A stretch of DNA of 54,835 bases from contig DASUGM010000260.1 of NCBI GenBank assembly GCA_036274055.1, positions 1 through 54,835 on the forward strand, given 5' to 3'. Both the position numbers and the translations under genes were made by a program. The first letter of the stretch is position 1. Each line of letters starts with the position of its first letter. Under the pieces are notes generated by a model, which was given only the letters and a program-made list of their open reading frames with translations, did not search any database and was not told where the DNA came from. Origin of the DNA: DASUGM01 sp036274055 (GTDB taxonomy: Bacteria > Acidobacteriota > Vicinamibacteria > Vicinamibacterales > SCN-69-37). Below, one piece after another: positions 8,683-16,862 of this stretch.

Positions 8683-9147
8683 CTACCTCGCGATCTCGAT
8701 CGTCGCCCGATAGTCGGCGGCGGCAGGTTGATTGCGGGTGTCGCGCTCTGGCTCGAGCTTTACGAACGTGATCACGTAGCCGCGATGCGTCACCGATCGC
8801 TTGCTGGCATCGAACAACGACAATTGGTACTCCGCGTCCAGCCCCGCCGCCGCAACGTGGACCGTGATCGTTGCTTCGCCGGCGGTGATGCAGAGAACGT
8901 CGATCGGGCAGCGGGAGTCGGACTCGACGCGCACGAATGTGACCCGGGCGCCGTCGGCGCTGGCGCTACCACCCGGCGCGAGCCTGAAGGTCGCGGGCAG
9001 CGTTGGCGAAGTGGCCGTGTCCTTGCAGGCGGCCGCGACGAAGCAGAGTGATGCCGCGAATAGAACGACAGCACCATGAAGGACCCATTGAGGATGCTGT
9101 AGGAGCGTGAAGGACCACCGATCTTGAAAACCGGAGAGCTCCTGCAT
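8683..9147 (-). CDS. small putative lipoprotein
   Basis: A 154-residue protein with a hydrophobic segment (GAVVLFAASLCFVAAAC) ending in a lipobox-like FVAAAC, which suggests a lipid-anchored envelope protein of about 115 residues after processing. The mature part has the motif SRCPIDVLCITAGEATI, a cysteine pair seen in a family of small uncharacterised lipoproteins. The ATG at 9147 has an upstream AGGAAC but lies inside the hairpin repeat 9064-9190, which also encodes the first ~30 residues including part of the signal peptide. The true start could be a weak codon closer to the hydrophobic segment. Function unknown. Confidence 0.6.
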   Translation of the reverse strand: MQELSGFQDRWSFTLLQHPQWVLHGAVVLFAASLCFVAAACKDTATSPTLPATFRLAPGGSASADGARVTFVRVESDSRCPIDVLCITAGEATITVHVAAAGLDAEYQLSLFDASKRSVTHRGYVITFVKLEPERDTRNQPAAADYRATIEIAR

Positions 9148-9190
9148 GTTCCTACAGCATCCGCCAAAGTTCCTTCATGGTGCTGTCGTT
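9064..9190. repeat. long inverted repeat, CATGAAGGA family
   Basis: Arms 9064-9114 and 9140-9190 are inverted copies, identical over most of 51 nt (for example AACGACAGCACCATGAAGGA at the outer end) with one divergent block of about 8 nt. The right arm reaches the glnS stop codon and the left arm is coding for the lipoprotein signal peptide. Related CATGAAGGA units occur at 12095 and 19577. Confidence 0.8.
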
Positions 9191-10877
9191 ACTTGGCTTG
9201 GATCCGCGCCCACGCGTCCTTGAGCGTCACCGTGCGGTTGAACACGGGCGCGCCCGGCATCGAATCCGGATCCGCGCAGAAATAGCCGAGCCGTTCGAAC
9301 TGAAATCTGTCGCCGGCCCTGGCCCGCCCGAGTGACGGCTCGAGCTTCGCGCCGGAGACGATTTCGAGTGCGTTCGGGTTGATCTGCGCGAGAAAGTCCG
9401 AGTCGCCGGCGCCGGGGTTCTCAACCTTGAACAACCGATCGTAAAGCCGCACCTTGGCGTCGATCGCGTGCGCGGCTGAGACCCAGTGCAGCGTCGCCTT
9501 GACCTTCCGCCCGTCGGGCGCGTCGCCGCCGCGCGTCGCCGGATCGTAGGTGCAGCGCAGCTCGACGACGTTGCCGGCCGCGTCCTGGATCGCCTCGCGG
9601 CACGTGATCAAATAGGCATTGCGCAGCCGGACCTCGCGGCCGGGCGCGAGCCGGAAGTACTTCGGCGGCGGTACTTCGCGGAAGTCGTCCTGCTCGATGT
9701 AGATCTCGCGTCCGAACGGCACTTGGCGCGTGCCCGCCGACGGATCCTCGGGGTTGTTGACGACGTCCATCTCTTCGGTCTGGCCGGCGGGGTAGTTCTC
9801 AATCGTCAGTTTCAAGGGCCGGAGGACCGCCATCGCCCGGGGCGCGCGCTTGTTGAGATCCTCGCGCACGCAGAACTCCAACAGGCCGACGTCGACCATG
9901 TTCTCGCGCTTGGCGACGCCGATTTCGTCGGCGAACCGCCGGATCGATTCGGGCGTGAAGCCGCGGCGGCGCAGCCCGGAAATCGTCGGCATGCGCGGGT
10001 CGTCCCAGCCGCTGACGTGCTTCTCGTTGACGAGCTGGAGCAGCTTGCGCTTGCTCATCACCGTGTACGTGAGATTCAGCCGCGCGAATTCGATCTGCTG
10101 CGGCCGGCCGGGCAGCGGCAGGTTATGGATCAACCAGTCGTAGAGCGGCCGGTGATCCTCGAACTCGAGCGTGCAGAGCGAATGCGTGATCCGCTCGAGC
10201 GCGTCCGAGATCGGATGTGCGTAGTCGTACATCGGGTAGATGCACCACGCGTCGCCGGTGCGGTGATGATGCGCGCGGCGGATGCGATAGAGCACCGGGT
10301 CGCGCATGTTGATGTTCGGCGACGCCATGTCGATCTTCGCGCGCAGCACGTGCGCGCCGTCGGGGAACTCGCCGGCGCGCATGCGGCGGAACAGGTCGAG
10401 GTTGTCATCGACGCTCCGCGTCCGGAACGGGCTCTCCTGGCCGGGCTCCTTCAGCGACCCGCGGTGCGCCCGGATGTCGTCCGCCGACTGACTGTCGACG
10501 TAGGCGCGTCCATCCTTGATGAGCTGCTCGGCGCAGTCGTAGAGCTTCTCGAAGTAATCCGATGCGTAATAGAGCCGATCGTCCCACGAAAATCCAAGCC
10601 AGCGGACGTCATCCTGGATCGAGTCGACGTATTCGGTGTCCTCGGTGACCGGGTTGGTGTCGTCGAAGCGAAGGTTGCAGGCGCCGTGAAAATCGCGCGC
10701 GATCCCGAAATTGAGGCAGATCGACTTGGCGTGGCCGATGTGCAGATAGCCGTTCGGCTCGGGCGGGAAACGTGTCGCGACCCGGCCGGCGTGCGTGCCG
10801 GAGGCGTTGTCGGCGATGATGATCTCGCGAATGAAGTCCTGGCGCGGCGCGGCGACGCCAGGTGACTCAGTGGACAT
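9189..10877 (-). CDS. glnS: glutamine--tRNA ligase
   Basis: Class I aminoacyl-tRNA synthetase that charges tRNA-Gln with glutamine in the cytoplasm. The 562-residue length is normal. The HIGH motif is HIGH at residues 46-49 (PPEPNGYLHIGHAKS), and the KMSKS equivalent is VMSKRK. The segment NLRFDDTNP, common to GlnS, and the C-terminal beta-barrel anticodon-binding domain (HWVSAAHAIDAKVRLYDRLF) are present. The C-terminal part lacks any Yqey-type extension. A consensus TATAAT box 9 nt before the ATG implies an almost leaderless transcript. It is divergent from the TPR/EF-hand gene at 10950. Confidence 0.97.
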   Translation of the reverse strand: MSTESPGVAAPRQDFIREIIIADNASGTHAGRVATRFPPEPNGYLHIGHAKSICLNFGIARDFHGACNLRFDDTNPVTEDTEYVDSIQDDVRWLGFSWDDRLYYASDYFEKLYDCAEQLIKDGRAYVDSQSADDIRAHRGSLKEPGQESPFRTRSVDDNLDLFRRMRAGEFPDGAHVLRAKIDMASPNINMRDPVLYRIRRAHHHRTGDAWCIYPMYDYAHPISDALERITHSLCTLEFEDHRPLYDWLIHNLPLPGRPQQIEFARLNLTYTVMSKRKLLQLVNEKHVSGWDDPRMPTISGLRRRGFTPESIRRFADEIGVAKRENMVDVGLLEFCVREDLNKRAPRAMAVLRPLKLTIENYPAGQTEEMDVVNNPEDPSAGTRQVPFGREIYIEQDDFREVPPPKYFRLAPGREVRLRNAYLITCREAIQDAAGNVVELRCTYDPATRGGDAPDGRKVKATLHWVSAAHAIDAKVRLYDRLFKVENPGAGDSDFLAQINPNALEIVSGAKLEPSLGRARAGDRFQFERLGYFCADPDSMPGAPVFNRTVTLKDAWARIQAK

Positions 10878-10886
10878 GATTGCTTG

Positions 10887-10892
10887 ATTATA
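10887..10892 (-). promoter_or_regulatory. -10 box of glnS
   Basis: TATAAT on the minus strand, with 9 nt to the ATG at 10877. Transcription would begin about 3 nt before the start codon, leaving no room for an SD site. No clear -35 box was seen. Confidence 0.5.
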
Positions 10893-10949
10893 TGTAGCGG
10901 CGCTGGCAGAGTCCGGCCGGACCCGAGGGTTGGCGTCCTACATTGAGAC

Positions 10950-12086
10950 ATGCGGCCATTCCTCCGATTTGCGCTTCCGGTGGCGACCCTCGCGTTCGTC
11001 TGGCCGATCGCCGCCATTCATATGCCGGTCGACCTGGAGCAAGTGCCGGTGGAGCGGCTCGTCGCCAATCTCGAAGCACAGGCGAAGGAGGCGCCGAACG
11101 ACTACGACGTCCAGTTGAATCTCGGCCGCGCGCACAGCATGGCGTACGCGCGTAAGACCGAGGTCATCTCCGCCGCCCGTCTCAGGGGCAGAAACCAACC
11201 GCAGTATCCGTACGTCTGGCCCGACGCGCCGTACGTGGCGTATCGCGACGTTTCACTGACGGCGGATCCGGCGAAACAAACAGCCGCACTTGTGCATCTC
11301 AAGGCCGCCGTCACTCACTTCGAGAGAGCGATCGCGATCAATCCGGATCCGCCGATTGGGCGGATCAACCGCGGCTGGTGCCTCGAGCAGCTCGGCGATC
11401 GTGCCGGAGCGATTGCGGCGTATCGAGATGTCGTCGCGACAGAAACGCCGGATCGGAGCCGCACCAACGTTTTCGCCGCGGCTGAGGCGATCGGTTACCT
11501 CATTCCGCTGCTGGATCCAAAGAAAGACGCGCACGAGATTGCCACGCTTCGGCAGCGTCGCGCGAAGATCGAAAGCATCCCGCGGCCGGTAACTCCGATC
11601 GCCGTGCCGATGAGGCGCGACTTGACGCTCGACCAGTTGCTCGATGACGACGCGACTGTGATGTTCGACGCGGACGGGCTCGGTCGAAAAGGCTGGACTT
11701 GGATCAAGCCGGACGCCGCGTGGCTCGTTTACGACCAGATCGGACGCGGCGACGTTCGTTCCGGGCTGCAGCTGTTTGGCAGCGTCACGTTCTGGATGTT
11801 CTGGGGCAACGGCTATGCCGCGATGCGTACGCTCGATGACAATCTCGACGGGCAGCTTGCCGGTGCCGAGTTGCGCCATCTCGGACTCTGGCGAGACGAG
11901 AACTGCAACGGTGTCAGCGAGCGCGGCGAAGTGCGGGCACTAGCTGCGTACGACATCGTATCGTTGTCGCAGGACTTCGTTCGGGCGACCGACGCGGACT
12001 ACACCGCGTACTCACCGCGGGGAGTGACGTTTCGTGACGGCCATACGCGGCCGACGTGGGATGTCGTGCTGCAGCCAGCAAGGTGA
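10950..12086 (+). CDS. secreted TPR-like protein with paired EF-hand-like loops (paralog 1)
   Basis: The 378-residue protein begins with a signal-peptide-like MRPFLRFALPVATLAFVWPI. A helical TPR-like region follows (LNLGRAHSMAYARK, HLKAAVTHFERAIAINPDPP, RGWCLEQLGDRAGAIAAYRD). The C-terminal third contains DDNLDGQLAGAEL and DENCNGVSERGEV, two Asp/Asn-rich loops spaced like EF-hand or dockerin calcium sites. A tandem paralog follows at 12169 with the same layout and strong similarity throughout. The function is unknown; a calcium-binding envelope protein is the most that can be inferred. Confidence 0.75.
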   Translation: MRPFLRFALPVATLAFVWPIAAIHMPVDLEQVPVERLVANLEAQAKEAPNDYDVQLNLGRAHSMAYARKTEVISAARLRGRNQPQYPYVWPDAPYVAYRDVSLTADPAKQTAALVHLKAAVTHFERAIAINPDPPIGRINRGWCLEQLGDRAGAIAAYRDVVATETPDRSRTNVFAAAEAIGYLIPLLDPKKDAHEIATLRQRRAKIESIPRPVTPIAVPMRRDLTLDQLLDDDATVMFDADGLGRKGWTWIKPDAAWLVYDQIGRGDVRSGLQLFGSVTFWMFWGNGYAAMRTLDDNLDGQLAGAELRHLGLWRDENCNGVSERGEVRALAAYDIVSLSQDFVRATDADYTAYSPRGVTFRDGHTRPTWDVVLQPAR

Positions 12087-12094
12087 AGACTCTC

Positions 12095-12178
12095 CGAGGA
12101 CATGAAGGAGAGAGGATATGAAGGGCTTGAAGGAGAACAGTGGCTTGCAGAAGGCCAGGAGCTCCTTCATGATCCTCG
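12095..12178. repeat. inverted repeat, CATGAAGGAG family, supplies start of next gene
   Basis: Arms 12095-12110 and 12162-12178 (CGAGGACATGAAGGAG and its near-complement) form a stem around a purine-rich loop. The AGGAG at 12157-12161 that serves as SD and the ATG at 12169 both belong to this repeat. Confidence 0.7.
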
Positions 12179-13296
12179 TCGCTGGGGTTCTGGTGCTTGG
12201 GGGGTGGCCGCTACGCGCTCACTACGGCCCGATCCTGCTCGAGCAGGTTCCCATCGATCGCGTCGTCGCGAATCTCGAGGTGCAAGCCAGGGCGCGACCG
12301 GCCGATGCGCTTGTCCAAATCAACCTCGCGCGCGCGCACGGGATGGCGTACGCGAAGAAGACCGAGCGCGCCGATGTCATCAAGGGCAAGCCCGAGCGAG
12401 GCGTCTATTTCGGGCAGGAGCCTGCGAACGTGCCGTTCCGCGCCGAGGCGACGAGCGATCCGGTCAAGCAAGCGGCCGCGAGCGTGCACCTCAAGAAATC
12501 CATCGAGCATTTCACGGCAGCGTTGGCGATCGCGCCGGACAATCTGGTCGCGCGCCTTGGCCTCGCCTGGATGACCCACCAGTCCGGCGATAAGGTCGCA
12601 GCAATCGCCGCCTACCGCGACGTGATCGAACGCGCGTGGAAAGTCGAGGGACAACTGAAACGTGCCGACCTGGGCTTCGTGCCGGTGACGGCCGAGGCTG
12701 CGGACTATCTGATTCCGCTCCTCAATCCAACCGTCGACGCCCAGGAGATCGCGACGCTACGCGAACGAAGCCAGAAGCTGCGCCGCCTGCCGCGGCCGAT
12801 TACACCAATCGCAGTGCCGCTAAGAGACGGCCTGTCTTTCGGCAGCGTCCTTGACGATGACGCAGCCGTGAACTTCGATGGCGACGGCCTGGGCAGGAAG
12901 TCGTGGTCGTGGATCACGCCCGACGCAGCCTGGCTTGTCTACGACCAGCTCGGCAACGGCGAGATTCGATCGGCGTTGCAGCTGTTCGGCAGCGTGACCT
13001 TCTGGATGTTCTGGGACACCGGCTACGACGCAATGGGCGCGCTCGATGATAACCACGATGGCCGTCTGGCCGGCACGGAGCTGCGACATCTCGGTTTGTG
13101 GCGCGACGTGAACAGCAACGGCGTCAGCGAGCGCGGGGAAGTGCGATCGCTCGCGAGCTACGACATCGTCTCGATGTCGTACGCGTTCACGCGCGCGAAC
13201 GACCCGGTCCGGACGCCGTTCGTTGAACGCGGCGTGACGTTCAAGGACGGGACGACCCGGCCGACCTGGGACGTCATTCTCGAACCAGCCCGCTAG
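12169..13296 (+). CDS. secreted TPR-like protein with paired EF-hand-like loops (paralog 2)
   Basis: The 375-residue protein is a tandem duplicate of the gene at 10950. Shared blocks include LLEQVPIDRVVANLE, ARAHGMAYAKKTE, DAAWLVYDQLGNGEIRSALQ, FGSVTFWMFWDTGYDAM and the two loops DDNHDGRLAGTEL and DVNSNGVSERGEV. The ATG at 12169 starts a clean signal peptide (MILVAGVLVLGGWPLRAHYG) and has AGGAG 7 nt upstream. An ATG at 12118 is also in frame but would add residues written entirely by repeat sequence. The conserved tryptophan and acidic-loop region suggests both paralogs keep the same unknown function. Confidence 0.75.
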   Translation: MILVAGVLVLGGWPLRAHYGPILLEQVPIDRVVANLEVQARARPADALVQINLARAHGMAYAKKTERADVIKGKPERGVYFGQEPANVPFRAEATSDPVKQAAASVHLKKSIEHFTAALAIAPDNLVARLGLAWMTHQSGDKVAAIAAYRDVIERAWKVEGQLKRADLGFVPVTAEAADYLIPLLNPTVDAQEIATLRERSQKLRRLPRPITPIAVPLRDGLSFGSVLDDDAAVNFDGDGLGRKSWSWITPDAAWLVYDQLGNGEIRSALQLFGSVTFWMFWDTGYDAMGALDDNHDGRLAGTELRHLGLWRDVNSNGVSERGEVRSLASYDIVSMSYAFTRANDPVRTPFVERGVTFKDGTTRPTWDVILEPAR

Positions 13297-13382
13297 ATTC
13301 TGCCCGAATCCGAACACGCGGCAAGAAAACGACATCACGCCGGCTCGGGGCTGCGTATGCTTTGCAGACACAAAGGAACGGC

Positions 13383-15830
13383 ATGCGTGATCTGAAACTC
13401 GCGTTCAGAACTCTCAGTCATCGGCCCGTGTTTTTCGCCGCGGCGACCCTGACGCTCGGATTGGGCCTCGGCGCGGCGGTGGCGACGTTTGCGATCGTCG
13501 ATCGCCTGTTGCTGCGTCCGCTCGACTATCCGCGCGCGGATCGTCTGGTGTTCGTGACCGGGTTCCTGCCTGGTGAGGCGGGTCCAGGCTCCAGTCTGTC
13601 GATCATGGAAATCGCCGATATTCGTGCGCGGGCACGGACTCTCTCGAGCCTCGCCGCCTACGCAGACTCGCGCCCGCTCGACGTGGCGGCCGACAGCGGC
13701 CCGCAATCGGCGCGAGTGAACTTCGTCAACACCAACTGGTTCGAGCTCCTCGGGGCGCACAGCGCGATCGGGCGGCTCCTGAATGCGAGCGACGAGCAGA
13801 CCGTCGGCGCCCATCCCGTCGCCGTCGTCAGCGACGCGTTCTGGCGGACGCACCTCGGCGCGCGGCAGAACGTCATCGGCAGCACGCTCAGGATCGCGGA
13901 CGTGCCGTACACGGTGGTCGGCGTGATGTCGCCGGCGTTTCGCGACATGTCGTACGAGTACGGCGGCGACGTCACCGACATCTGGCTGTCGATGTCGATG
14001 AGCGCGCCGGCCTACGGGCCGACGTTTCTGACCACCCGCTCGTCACGCGTCGTCTGGGGCATCGGCCGGTTGGCAGACGGCGTCACGATCGACCAGGCGC
14101 GAAGCGAGCTCAACGGCATTGCGCGCGACCTCGAGCGGGAGTTTCCCGACAGCAACCGGCGCATGGGCCTGCATGCCGAGCGCCTCGACCTCTGGATCTT
14201 CCGTGACGCCCGCACGCCGTTCTTCGTCGTGCTGATCGGCGCGCTGGCGCTCCTCGCGGTCGGGGCGCTCAACGTCACCGGCCTGCTGGTCGTGCGCATG
14301 GCCGAGCGGTCGCGCGATCTGATCGTCCGCCGCGCGCTGGGCGCGTCGACCGGCCAACTGGCCCGCCCCGCCGTCGCCGAGAGCCTGGCGATCGCGATGT
14401 CCGCCGCCGTCGCCGGCGCGGGAGTTGGCGCAGTGCTGCTGTCGCTCGTCCGAACCAGCGCGCCGTACGTGTTTCCGCGGCTGCAGGTGGTCCAGCTCGA
14501 CGGTCGATCGGTCGTCGTCCTCGGGGTTCTCGCGTCGCTCGCCGTCGCTGTCACGGCGATCGCCACGCTGGCGATGGTGCGGTGGCGCGGTCAGCTGGCG
14601 GCTGGTGCGGCGCGGGCCGTCACGGCCGATCGACTGACGGTGCGCCTGCAACGAGCTCTTGTCGTCGGCGAAGTCGCGCTCGCCGTCATTCTGCTCGCGG
14701 GCAGCACGCTGGTCGTGAAAAGCCTGCGCGTCTTCGAGCGCACGCCGCTTGGATTCGACTCGGCGGGTCTCGTCAACACGCGGATGGAACTGCGTGGCAC
14801 GCGCTACGTCGAGAATCCCGCCGTCGTTGCCTTCGGCCAGTCATTGCTCGAGCAGGCGCGCGCGGTGCCCGGAGTGGACGACGCCTTCCTGTGGGGGCCT
14901 GGCCGGCCCGGCTACGTCACCTGGATTTCATTCGTGCTGCCGGAGCGCGTCGTCAACGTGCCCGATCCCGAGCGCGTGATGGTTACGCGCCACAACGTCA
15001 GCGCCGGCGCGCTGGCGTCCGCCGGCATCCCGATCCTGCGCGGCCGCGAGTTCCGCGCCTCGGACCGCACGGCGGAGCCGTTCGTCGCCGTCGTCAGTCA
15101 GAGCATGGCGGAGAAGTTCTGGCCGGGTCAGGATCCGATTGGCCAGCGCTTCTCGTTCATCACGCCGCTGACGCCGCGGCCGTGGTTTCAGGTGATCGGC
15201 GTCGCCGCCGACGCGGCCCACCGCCGGCGCACCTACAGCCTGCGCCTGCCGGCCTACGACTACTACCAGTTCTTCGATCAACGGCCGGAACGATCGGTCA
15301 CGCTGGTTACGCGATCGAGCGCCGATCCGGCCGCGGCGATGCCGGGCATTCGCGCCGCGGTGCAGGGCGCCGATCCCGCGCTGCCCGTGCGTGACATGCG
15401 GACGATGGCCGATCTGCTCGGCGAGGAGGAAACGACGTTCCGTTTTGCGAGCGGCTTGCTCTCCGGATTTGCCGCGCTCACGTTTCTTTTTGCCGCCGCG
15501 GGACTCTATGCGATGGTCAGCTACGTGATGACGCTGCGCGGCCGGGAACTCGCGCTGCGCAGCGCGCTCGGCGCTTCACGCGGCCGCCTGTTCCGATCGC
15601 TCGTCCTCAACGGTGTGCGACTTGGCGTCGTCGGGATCGGCCTGGGCCTGATCGCCGCCCGCTTCAGCGCGACGTTCCTGGACGCGCTGCTGTACGGCGT
15701 CGATCCCCACGGCGTCGAGACCTACGCGCTGACGGCGATCGCGATGCTGATCATTGTCGTCGCGGCCACGGCCGTGCCGGCACTGCGGGTCCGCCGGATC
15801 GAGGCGAGCCGGGCGCTGCGGGCGGAGTAG
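13383..15830 (+). CDS. ADOP/MacB-like FtsX permease 2 (orphan)
   Basis: The 815-residue permease has the MacB/FtsX duplicated layout: first helix FFAAATLTLGLGLGAAVATFAIVD near the N terminus, periplasmic domain with PYTVVGVMSPAFRD, central helices (FFVVLIGALALLAVGALNVTGLLVV), a second periplasmic domain and three final helices ending in LRVRRIEASRALRAE. Unlike permeases 1, 3 and 5 it has no cytoplasmic prefix domain, and no padR gene precedes it. The ATG at 13383 has AAAGGAA 6 nt ahead; a TTG at 13362 is in frame but less likely. No ATPase partner is nearby. The substrate is unknown. Confidence 0.88.
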   Translation: MRDLKLAFRTLSHRPVFFAAATLTLGLGLGAAVATFAIVDRLLLRPLDYPRADRLVFVTGFLPGEAGPGSSLSIMEIADIRARARTLSSLAAYADSRPLDVAADSGPQSARVNFVNTNWFELLGAHSAIGRLLNASDEQTVGAHPVAVVSDAFWRTHLGARQNVIGSTLRIADVPYTVVGVMSPAFRDMSYEYGGDVTDIWLSMSMSAPAYGPTFLTTRSSRVVWGIGRLADGVTIDQARSELNGIARDLEREFPDSNRRMGLHAERLDLWIFRDARTPFFVVLIGALALLAVGALNVTGLLVVRMAERSRDLIVRRALGASTGQLARPAVAESLAIAMSAAVAGAGVGAVLLSLVRTSAPYVFPRLQVVQLDGRSVVVLGVLASLAVAVTAIATLAMVRWRGQLAAGAARAVTADRLTVRLQRALVVGEVALAVILLAGSTLVVKSLRVFERTPLGFDSAGLVNTRMELRGTRYVENPAVVAFGQSLLEQARAVPGVDDAFLWGPGRPGYVTWISFVLPERVVNVPDPERVMVTRHNVSAGALASAGIPILRGREFRASDRTAEPFVAVVSQSMAEKFWPGQDPIGQRFSFITPLTPRPWFQVIGVAADAAHRRRTYSLRLPAYDYYQFFDQRPERSVTLVTRSSADPAAAMPGIRAAVQGADPALPVRDMRTMADLLGEEETTFRFASGLLSGFAALTFLFAAAGLYAMVSYVMTLRGRELALRSALGASRGRLFRSLVLNGVRLGVVGIGLGLIAARFSATFLDALLYGVDPHGVETYALTAIAMLIIVVAATAVPALRVRRIEASRALRAE

Positions 15831-15832
15831 AA

Positions 15833-15994
15833 CCGTGCGGGGTGCGCCATGCGCGGTGCGACGTGCGTGTGCGCCGTGCGTCTCGCGGCCGACGGTTTCT
15901 GACTTCGAAGCGCGAGCCGACTCGATCCGCCGATCCTGCCCGACTGCGTCGAAGTGAGCCGCACGGCGCACCGCGCATGGCGCACGCCGCACGG
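15833..15994. repeat. inverted GTGCG-type repeat between convergent genes
   Basis: Arms 15833-15867 and 15960-15994 are inverted copies with 2 mismatches in 35 nt (outer end CCGTGCGG). A second, inner inverted pair ACTTCGA/TCGAAGT lies at 15902-15908 and 15949-15955. The element fills the gap between the permease stop and the bcp stop and may act as a two-way terminator or mRNA end. Confidence 0.8.
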
Positions 15995-15995
15995 A

Positions 15996-16463
15996 TCAGA
16001 GCTGTCTCACTGCCTCGAGTACTTCCTCGGCGTGCCCGTCGACCTTGACGTTGTCCCAGCGCTTCGCGACCTTGCCGTCGGGACCGATCAGATACGTCGT
16101 CCGCACGATGCCCATGTACTTGCGGCCGTAGCGTGACTTTTCCTGCCACACGCCGTACTTCTCCGCGACGACATGGTCTGCGTCGGCGAGGAGCGGGAAG
16201 GTCAGGTGATGCTTTGCCGCGAACTTGGCCTTGCTCTTCTCGTCGAGAATGCTCGCTCCGAAAACCGCCGCCTTGCTCGACTTGAACTTCGGCAGGTTGT
16301 CCTGGAAGGCGCACGATTCGGTAGTGCAGCCGGGCGTATCGTCCTTCGGATAGAAGTAGAGGACGACCGGCTTGCCGGCGTAGTCGGCGAGCGCGTGGCT
16401 CGTGCCGGACTGATCCTTCAGGGAAAAGGACGGAGCTTTCTTGCCTTCGTCGATCAGGGACAT
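15996..16463 (-). CDS. bcp: thioredoxin-dependent thiol peroxidase (peroxiredoxin Q/Bcp)
   Basis: This 155-residue protein matches the Bcp class of peroxiredoxins, which reduce hydroperoxides using thioredoxin. The peroxidatic cysteine is Cys46 in YPKDDTPGCTTESC, with the resolving Cys51 five residues on, the typical atypical-2-Cys arrangement for this class. The segment RTTYLIGPDGKVAKRW near the C terminus is also conserved. There is no signal peptide, so it is cytoplasmic. It is divergent from padR 2. Length is normal. Confidence 0.95.
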   Translation of the reverse strand: MSLIDEGKKAPSFSLKDQSGTSHALADYAGKPVVLYFYPKDDTPGCTTESCAFQDNLPKFKSSKAAVFGASILDEKSKAKFAAKHHLTFPLLADADHVVAEKYGVWQEKSRYGRKYMGIVRTTYLIGPDGKVAKRWDNVKVDGHAEEVLEAVRQL

Positions 16464-16509
16464 GTCCTACAGCTTACCAACCAATCCGGCGTGCCCGTCG
16501 TCCAACCCT

Positions 16510-16532
16510 TTGCCCTGAATATGTGAGGGCAA
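16510..16532. promoter_or_regulatory. inverted repeat upstream of padR 2 (possible operator)
   Basis: TTGCCCT-N9-AGGGCAA is a perfect 7-9-7 inverted repeat that ends 11 nt before the preferred padR start at 16544, in the divergent region with bcp. Autorepression through this site is inferred. Confidence 0.5.
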
Positions 16533-16543
16533 TCGGAGACCGC

Positions 16544-16861
16544 GTGAATTTCCTGCAGGGAACGCTCGATGTGCTGATCCTGTCGGCCCTCGCCGACGGC
16601 CCGCGGCACGGTTACGACATCGTCGAATGGATCCGGGCGACTAGCGACGGCGCGCTCGAGATCGAAGACGGCGCCCTCTACACCTCGCTGCATCGGATGG
16701 AGACCCGGGGCTGGCTCTCGGCGGAGTGGGCGACGTCGCCGAAGGGCCGGCGGGCGAAGTACTACCGGTTGTCGCCCGAAGGCCGGAAACAGATGCGGGC
16801 CGGCGAGCGTGAATGGGCGCGCTTCGCCGGCGCCGTCTCCAGGATCTTCGCGCGAGGTTGA
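16544..16861 (+). CDS. PadR family transcriptional regulator
   Basis: 105 residues with the PadR fold: NFLQGTLDVLILSALADGPRHGYDIVEWI, IEDGALYTSLHRMETRGWLSAEW and RRAKYYRLSPEGRKQM. The GTG at 16544 is preferred because GGAG lies 6 nt ahead and it matches the usual family N terminus; a GTG at 16523 is in frame but falls inside the inverted repeat. The stop codon is separated from the permease ATG by one base (TGAGATG), so the two are translationally close and form a regulator-permease module. Confidence 0.92.
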   Translation: MNFLQGTLDVLILSALADGPRHGYDIVEWIRATSDGALEIEDGALYTSLHRMETRGWLSAEWATSPKGRRAKYYRLSPEGRKQMRAGEREWARFAGAVSRIFARG

Positions 16862-16862
16862 G

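Noticed and set aside
9486..10865. 459-codon open frame opposite glnS
   Set aside because: It lies fully antisense to a certain gene; such long frames are common shadows in GC-rich coding DNA, and the translation resembles no family.
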